Positions 5,287 through 9,211 of a DNA stretch of 9,211 nucleotides are shown one piece after another. The notes below the pieces were generated by a model, which saw only the letters and a list, made by a program, of their open reading frames with translations, did no database searches and was not told the DNA's origin. The translations under genes were made by a program, and so were the position numbers. Numbering within the stretch: position 1 is the stretch's first letter; each line of letters begins with the position of its first letter. Source of the DNA: an uncultured Planctomycetaceae bacterium (GTDB lineage: Bacteria > Planctomycetota > Planctomycetia > Pirellulales > Pirellulaceae); assembly GCA_903921945.1 (NCBI GenBank), contig CAIXSC010000162.1, positions 1-9,211 on the forward strand, read 5' to 3'.

Positions 5287-6431
5287 TGCTCGCCCAAGCT
5301 GACATCGACCGCTTGGTCCAGGAAGTCCTTCAGCGATTGCTCGAAGCACAGGCCGCCCCGACCGCCGCCAGCAAGCCGGTCGACAGTAAGCCGGTCGACA
5401 GCAAGCCGATCGACAGCCAACCGGTCGACAACAAGCCGGCCTCTGGAGCGGTCGCGAATGACTCGGCGAAACCGAAAACCGCTTTAGGCTCCCATCGACC
5501 GGGCCTCTTGAGCGGCGCGAGTGCCAAATCGAGCGGAAAATCGAGCGGAGCAACTGGTGGAACGGCAGGTGGAACCGCGAGTGGCGTGCCGAGTCAGTTG
5601 GCCAGTGGGGTGGCGAAGATCTCGTCGAGCGGCACCAGCAGCGGCGGGGCAGGCTCAGGATCCGGGGCAGGCTCAGGATCTGGGGCAGGCTCAGGATCTG
5701 GGGCGGGTTCTGGGTCTGTGGCCGGTTTTGTCGCCGGGGAAAACCGCGTTTGGGATTTCGGCGAACGGCTGGTAACGGTGGCCACGTTAGCGGCGATGCC
5801 GTCGGGGACGCGCGTGTTGAGCACGCGACCTGGAACGGTCGTCACGCCATCGGCGCGTGATCGGTTGAGGCAGCTTCGGATCGAGTTAAGCGTTACGAGC
5901 GGCGCGGTGGTGGCCGCTGCCGCTCCATCGCTCAAGTTGTACTTGCACGCGGCGAAGGATCCGGCGAAGGTCGCGAAGAGCGTCACGCCACGCAGCGCGT
6001 CCCACCGCATGACCCAGCCGGGTGCCGGGCCGGCCATCAGTCCCCATTCATGGCCCGCTCGACAGTCGGTCTTGCGGGCGTTGCAGGGCGTCCCCGCCGC
6101 CATGGAAACGTTGATCGCCGCGCCGCTCGAGCAAACAGCCGTCGAACTCGCCGCCGTGTTAGCCGCGCCGCACCATTTGGGCGTCTTGTTCACAACCGAA
6201 CGGGACTGGGCGGCGTGCGTCGCGAATCGTCGCGAGTCGATTCGAGCGGTGGTGGCGACCGATAAGGTATCGATCGAGGCGGCGGCGCGTGATTGGGGCG
6301 CGAACCTGTTAATCATCGATGACCGCCGCTCCAGCCCGCACACGATTCGCGGTTGGATCGACACGTTCCTCCGCGCCGGCCCGCGCCATCGTCCCGCCAA
6401 CCGAACTCACTGGCTGGCGACGGAAGGATGA
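5283..6431 (+). CDS. Encapsulated protein of unknown function: TPSARD-motif domain plus degenerate RpiB-like domain
   Basis: 382 aa; not a named enzyme. Architecture: residues 3-23 form an amphipathic encapsulation-peptide-like helix (ADIDRLVQEVLQRLLEAQ). Residues 30-52 are five xDSKP-type repeats, followed by a long Ser/Gly/Ala/Thr linker to about 150 that includes four GAGSGS units. Residues 156-203 form a compact domain with TPSARD at 188-193, a motif also seen at the start of EutT/PduO-type adenosyltransferases as I recall. A second linker follows. Residues 299-363 align without gaps to the C-terminal half of RpiB (ribose-5-phosphate isomerase B): GVLF, SIRAVVATD, ARDWGANLLIID and the final WIDTFL helix. 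The catalytic Cys of RpiB is T304 here and its HND motif is DWG, so isomerase activity is unlikely. It probably binds a sugar phosphate or has a structural or organising role in the lumen (inference). A protein of unknown function at this position is known in PVM loci. Confidence 0.85.
   Translation: MMLAQADIDRLVQEVLQRLLEAQAAPTAASKPVDSKPVDSKPIDSQPVDNKPASGAVANDSAKPKTALGSHRPGLLSGASAKSSGKSSGATGGTAGGTASGVPSQLASGVAKISSSGTSSGGAGSGSGAGSGSGAGSGSGAGSGSVAGFVAGENRVWDFGERLVTVATLAAMPSGTRVLSTRPGTVVTPSARDRLRQLRIELSVTSGAVVAAAAPSLKLYLHAAKDPAKVAKSVTPRSASHRMTQPGAGPAISPHSWPARQSVLRALQGVPAAMETLIAAPLEQTAVELAAVLAAPHHLGVLFTTERDWAACVANRRESIRAVVATDKVSIEAAARDWGANLLIIDDRRSSPHTIRGWIDTFLRAGPRHRPANRTHWLATEG
5370..5438 (+). 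repeat. 15-bp in-frame repeats encoding xDSKP
   Basis: About 4.6 copies of a 15-bp unit (GTCGACAGYAAGCCG and variants) inside the unknown-protein gene, giving SKP-VDSKP-VDSKP-IDSQP-VDNKP (residues 30-52). The period is a multiple of three, so copy-number change keeps the frame. It forms the flexible, charged linker directly after the targeting helix. Confidence 0.93.
5646..5717 (+). repeat. 18-bp in-frame repeats encoding GAGSGS
   Basis: Four tandem copies of an 18-bp unit: 5646-5663, 5664-5681, 5682-5699 and a diverged 5700-5717. The first three differ by a single base, indicating recent expansion. They encode a Gly/Ser/Ala hinge before the TPSARD domain. Copy-number change would alter linker length without a frameshift. 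Confidence 0.93.
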
Positions 6432-6435
6432 GGAA

Positions 6436-6568
6436 CGAATGGCGAGTGGCGAATGGTGAGTGGCGAGTGGTGAGTGGCGAGTGGCGAGTGGCGAATGGCG
6501 AGTGGTGAGTAACGAGTGACGAGTCGCAAATGACAGATGACGAATGACGAATAGCCAGTGACGAGTGA
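6436..6568. repeat. Degenerate heptamer tandem array (YGARTGG)
   Basis: Nineteen 7-bp units in register, beginning 5 bases after the stop of the unknown protein. Units 1-10 (6436-6505) are CGAGTGG, CGAATGG or TGAGTGG with few changes; units 11-19 (6506-6568) drift to CGAGTGA, CGAATGA, CAAATGA and similar. In shifted phase the core is AGTGG plus two bases, the same core as the array at 71-133, whose last unit is AGTGGCG. Read on the complement it gives the spurious HSPLAIRHSPLA-type peptide repeats often seen as false genes. Inactive as coding sequence. Confidence 0.93.
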
Positions 6569-6655
6569 CATTTCGGGAGTCGCGGCTAGTTGTCTCGCCG
6601 TCTCCGCGACGAATTCCGGATCGTGCCTTAACTTTTTTTTGAATACGAGCCAGCG
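6569..6655 (+). other. Leader before BMC-P 3 with weak hairpin and T8 tract
   Basis: After the array, GTCGCGG (6579-6585) and CCGCGAC (6604-6610) can form a 7-bp stem with an 18-base loop. A run of eight T (6633-6640) follows 22 bases later, too far for a standard intrinsic terminator. The spacer before the BMC-P 3 start has no good Shine-Dalgarno sequence. With the array, this makes 224 bases without a gene, the most likely place in the operon for an internal promoter or expression break, but I cannot identify promoter boxes. Confidence 0.3.
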
Positions 6656-6955
6656 ATGCGAGTCGGCAAGGTGATTGGGACGATGACGTTGAGCCGCAGC
6701 CATGCCTCCTTGAGCGGCGCGCGGTTGCGGATTGTCGTCCCGTTGTCGCTCGCCAATCTGGCGGGCGAACAGGCTGCGACGGCCGAACCGATCGTCGTGT
6801 GGGACGAATTGGGCGCGGGCGACGGGCAGTGGATCGCGATCAGTGAGGGGCCGGAGGCAGCTCAGCCGTTCCGGCCGGCGGTGAGATGTATTGACGCGTA
6901 TGCGGCCGCGATCCTCGATGACGTGACCATTCGGCATCGACTGCCCGGCACGTGA
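6656..6955 (+). CDS. BMC-P pentameric vertex protein 3 (EutN/CcmL family)
   Basis: 99 aa, a single EutN/CcmL domain and the most diverged of the three pentamer proteins. It starts VGKVIGTMTLSRSHASLSGARLRIVVPL, with the GAG turn WDELGAGDGQ at 49-58 (Trp replaces the usual Val/Ile before Asp) and the C-terminal strand AAAILDDVTI. The inter-strand loop NLAGEQAATAEP is longer than in BMC-P 2. The start at 6656 has no evident Shine-Dalgarno site, but the domain begins at once and no better in-frame start is seen. It is separated from upstream genes by the second heptamer array and is 68 bases before the aldolase. The family role is vertex capping; the reason for three paralogues is unknown from sequence. 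Confidence 0.92.
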   Translation: MRVGKVIGTMTLSRSHASLSGARLRIVVPLSLANLAGEQAATAEPIVVWDELGAGDGQWIAISEGPEAAQPFRPAVRCIDAYAAAILDDVTIRHRLPGT

Positions 6956-7023
6956 GCCTCGAACAACAAACGATAACCAGCCAGTTTTTTGGCGTCTGAA
7001 GGGAAAGGGAAAGCGAGTTCGCT

Positions 7024-7938
7024 ATGGTCAACGCTCACAAAATCAAGCAGGACATCTGCGAAATCGGCCGCCGCTTGTACAACAAGGGGTTTGCCGCCGC
7101 CAATGACGGCAATATCACCGTGCGGATCGGTGAAAACGAAGTGCTCTGCACGCCAACGATGCACTCGAAAGGCTTCCTCAAACCCGAGGACATCTGCCTG
7201 GTGGATATGACGGGCAAGCAGCTCGCGGGCGTGAAGAAGCGTTCCAGCGAGGCGCTGTTGCACTTGGAGATTTACAAGCAGCGGCCCGACGTGAAGAGCG
7301 TGGTTCACTGCCATCCTCCGTACGCGACGGCGTTCGCGGTGGCGCGCGAGCCGATCCCGCAGTGCATCCTGCCGGAAGTCGAAGTGTTCCTGGGCGATGT
7401 TCCGATCACCAAGTACGAAACGCCGGGCGGCAAAGCGTTCGCCGAAACCGTGTTGCCGTTCGTAAGCAAGACGAACGTGATCATCCTGGCGAACCACGGG
7501 ACGGTCAGCTACGGCGAGGATGTCGAACGCGCGTACTGGTGGACGGAGATTCTGGACGCGTACTGCCGCATCTTGATGTTGGCCCGCGACCTCGGACGCG
7601 TTCATTACTTCAGCGAGCAGAAAGAACGGGAACTGCTGGAACTGAAGCAGAAATGGGGCTGGTCCGATCCGCGGAACACGGAAGAGTACAAAAACTGTGA
7701 TGTGTGCGCGAATGACATCTTCCGCGATAGCTGGAAGACCTCGGGGGTGGAACGCAAAGCGTTCGATGCGCCGCCACCCATGGGACCGAACACCGGCGTG
7801 ACCCCAAGCGCGAGCGTGTCCGGCGCGAACGCCGGGGCAGCCGCTCCAGCGTCGGCCGGTTTGCCGTCCGCTTCCGAGCAGGAACGGCTCGTGCAGATGA
7901 TCACCGATCGCGTCTTGGAAGCGTTGCGGAAGACGTAG
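7024..7938 (+). CDS. Class II (Zn) aldolase, fuculose/rhamnulose-1-phosphate type, C-terminal encapsulation peptide
   Basis: 304 aa. Class II aldolase/adducin family enzyme, predicted to cleave L-fuculose- or L-rhamnulose-1-phosphate to DHAP and L-lactaldehyde. Zn ligands: H95 and H97 (HCHPP) and H158 (ANHG); E76 (SSEALLH) matches FucA Glu73. N28/G29 (NDGN) and the PTMHSKG loop fit the phosphate site. The catalytic domain covers about 1-200. An extra segment (200-245) holds C225 and C228 (NCDVC). Then comes a Pro/Ala/Gly/Ser linker (about 248-282) and a terminal amphipathic helix (EQERLVQMITDRVLEALRKT, 285-304) that resembles the N-terminal targeting helices of the other cargo proteins. FucA is about 215 aa, so the extension is BMC-specific. 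The purine-rich GGGAAAGGGAAAG (7001-7013) is the likely ribosome binding site. Last BMC gene; supplies the aldehyde to the dehydrogenase. Sugar specificity cannot be decided here (PVM aldolases are known to serve both fucose and rhamnose pathways). Confidence 0.93.
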   Translation: MVNAHKIKQDICEIGRRLYNKGFAAANDGNITVRIGENEVLCTPTMHSKGFLKPEDICLVDMTGKQLAGVKKRSSEALLHLEIYKQRPDVKSVVHCHPPYATAFAVAREPIPQCILPEVEVFLGDVPITKYETPGGKAFAETVLPFVSKTNVIILANHGTVSYGEDVERAYWWTEILDAYCRILMLARDLGRVHYFSEQKERELLELKQKWGWSDPRNTEEYKNCDVCANDIFRDSWKTSGVERKAFDAPPPMGPNTGVTPSASVSGANAGAAAPASAGLPSASEQERLVQMITDRVLEALRKT

Positions 7939-7992
7939 TTCGACGGGAAAGTCCACTCGCGCCGCATCGCGACGCGATTGGACGGCCGGCGC

Positions 7993-9211
7993 TCAGCCGC
8001 TCCCCAGCAGCGAAGGCACAGGCTTGGCCTTCGTCACATCGACGTCGGTCAAGCTGGCGTCGCGACCTTCATGGGGATGAGTGAGTCGGCGGTGGTCGAT
8101 GCCCAGCGCCGCGAGCAGTGTCGCATGCAGGTCGTGGACGGTGACAACGTTTTCCACGGATCGGTAGCCGAAATCGTCGGTGGCTCCGTGCGTATAGCCG
8201 GCGCGGAAGCCGCCACCCGCGAGCCAAAGCGAGAAGCCGTGGCGGTTGTGGTCGCGGCCGTCGGCTCCTTGCGATACGGGCAGGCGGCCGAATTCGCCCG
8301 TCCAAAGGACGATGGTATCGTCGAGCAGACCGCGTTGGCGCAGGTCCGTGACCAAGGCGGCGCTCGGTTGATCGGTGCGAGCGCAGAGCCCCTTCAGCGA
8401 TTCGGCATTACGGCTATGCGTGTCCCACGGCTGGCCCTGCAGGAACAATTGCACGAACCGCACGCCGCGTTCCAACAGGCGTCTCGCCATCAAGCAGCGG
8501 GCGCCGTACTCGCGGGTCGGATCGCGATCGAGTCCATACAGTTCGCGGACATGCGCGGGCTCGCGGGAAAGATCGAGCGCTTCGCCGACCGCGCCTTGCA
8601 TCCGCGCGGCGGTTTCGAAGTGCTCGATCCGCGCTGCCAGTTCGCTCGCCTCGGGGTGGCGATCGCGGAACTGGCCGTTCAAGCGCTGGAGGAACCGCAG
8701 CTGATTTTCGCGCGCCGCCGAGTTGGTGGCGAGCGTGGCGGGCGGCGTGAGGTTCAGCACGGGCGAGCGGCCGGAGCGAAACGGCACGCCGGCGTATGTC
8801 GCTGGCAGCCAACCGGACGACCAATTCCGTTCGCCATCGACCGGCAGCCCGCCCGGATCGGATAGCACCACATAAGCGGGCAGGTTCGCATTGAGCGTCC
8901 CGAGCGCGTAGAGCAACCAGGAGCCCCACACGGGCATGCCGGCCAGAAACCGGCCCGTGTGAATCAATCGCAACGCCGATTCATGATCGACCGACTCGGT
9001 GGTCATCGACCGCACCAGCGTGATTTGATCGGCGAGCTCGCCGATCCGCGGGAGTAGCTCGGACATTTCCATACCGCTTTGGCCGTAGCGGCGAAACTTG
9101 AACGGGCTGCCGAGCACATTGCCCTTCTGCTTGTCGAAGTGGATCTCCAACGGACCGCCCGGATACGGCTGGCCATGATGCTTTTGGAGCAACGGCTTGG
9201 GATCGAAGAGA
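7993..9211 (-). CDS. DUF1501 family protein, N-terminus outside the window
   Basis: Partial gene on the complement: 405 codons are visible up to the stop at 7993-7995, and the frame stays open to the window edge (first visible residues LFDPKPLLQKHHG). Full-length members are typically 450-490 aa with a Tat-type signal in the missing part. Recognisable blocks: GSPFKFRRYGQSGMEMSELLP, the VRSMTTESVDHESALRLIHTG segment, LWTGEFGRLP, GRDHNRHGFSLWLAGGGF, the GATDDFGY turn and a closing GRDASLTDV. DUF1501 is a sulfatase/alkaline-phosphatase-like family greatly expanded in Planctomycetes, usually paired with DUF1549/DUF1553 cytochrome-type proteins; its function is not established. It converges on the aldolase with a 54-base gap. 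It is probably not part of the BMC operon, but it supports the planctomycete assignment. Confidence 0.93.
   Translation of the reverse strand, partial: LFDPKPLLQKHHGQPYPGGPLEIHFDKQKGNVLGSPFKFRRYGQSGMEMSELLPRIGELADQITLVRSMTTESVDHESALRLIHTGRFLAGMPVWGSWLLYALGTLNANLPAYVVLSDPGGLPVDGERNWSSGWLPATYAGVPFRSGRSPVLNLTPPATLATNSAARENQLRFLQRLNGQFRDRHPEASELAARIEHFETAARMQGAVGEALDLSREPAHVRELYGLDRDPTREYGARCLMARRLLERGVRFVQLFLQGQPWDTHSRNAESLKGLCARTDQPSAALVTDLRQRGLLDDTIVLWTGEFGRLPVSQGADGRDHNRHGFSLWLAGGGFRAGYTHGATDDFGYRSVENVVTVHDLHATLLAALGIDHRRLTHPHEGRDASLTDVDVTKAKPVPSLLGSG

Noticed and set aside
6579..6640. 7-bp stem plus T8 as an intrinsic terminator before BMC-P 3
   Set aside because: The T-run is 22 bases from the stem, too far for the standard mechanism.
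6407..6937. - strand frame with RHSPLA repeats
   Set aside because: Translation of the heptamer array on the complement, antisense to BMC-P 3; a common false gene.
7966..7978. ATCGCG-A-CGCGAT palindrome between the convergent aldolase and DUF1501 genes as a bidirectional terminator
   Set aside because: A one-base centre leaves at most a 4-5 bp stem, and there is no T-run on either side.
7978..8865. + strand 295-codon frame opposite DUF1501
   Set aside because: The complement encodes recognisable DUF1501 blocks; the + strand translation has none.

Overview
The window is a high-GC bacterial segment that carries a nearly complete bacterial microcompartment (BMC) operon of the planctomycete/verrucomicrobial type (PVM, also called PV BMC). 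From established work on Planctomycetes, this organelle degrades L-fucose and L-rhamnose. The gene set (PduL, two BMC-H, acetate-kinase homologue, three BMC-P, CoA-acylating aldehyde dehydrogenase, class II aldolase, no BMC-T) and the adjacent DUF1501 gene point to a planctomycete; a verrucomicrobium is less likely.

Layout. Positions 1-133 are a heptamer tandem array. On the + strand follow pduL (196-915), two BMC-H hexamer shell genes (1014-1331, 1418-1687), an acetate kinase homologue (1722-2909), BMC-P pentamer gene 1 (2976-3293), a 255-bp gap with a purine hexamer array, the aldehyde dehydrogenase (3549-4994), BMC-P gene 2 (4996-5286), a multidomain protein of unknown function (5283-6431), a second heptamer array (6436-6568), BMC-P gene 3 (6656-6955) and a class II aldolase (7024-7938). 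A convergent - strand DUF1501 gene (7993 to beyond the window edge) closes the locus. All BMC genes are co-directional, most with recognisable Shine-Dalgarno sites, and one pair overlaps by ATGA.

Inferred pathway. The aldolase splits a deoxyketose 1-phosphate (fuculose- or rhamnulose-1-phosphate) into DHAP and L-lactaldehyde. The aldehyde dehydrogenase makes an acyl-CoA (lactyl-CoA) and NADH, PduL converts acyl-CoA to acyl-phosphate and recycles CoA inside the shell, and the kinase homologue makes ATP. Aldolase (C-terminus), dehydrogenase, PduL and the unknown protein (N-termini) each carry an amphipathic encapsulation-peptide-like helix; the kinase does not. The sugar kinase/isomerase, a lactaldehyde reductase and the regulator are not in the window.

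The most unusual points are: (i) the kinase homologue has Lys and Glu where acetate kinase has its essential Arg91 and Asp148, and an enlarged acyl pocket; (ii) the 382-aa unknown protein appears to be an encapsulated, catalytically dead RpiB-like domain joined by repeat linkers to a TPSARD-motif domain; (iii) the dehydrogenase has His where the oxyanion-hole Asn is expected; (iv) two intergenic heptamer arrays share an AGTGG core and one has G-quadruplex potential. All assignments come from reading motifs; no alignment or search was run, and family reference residues are from memory.
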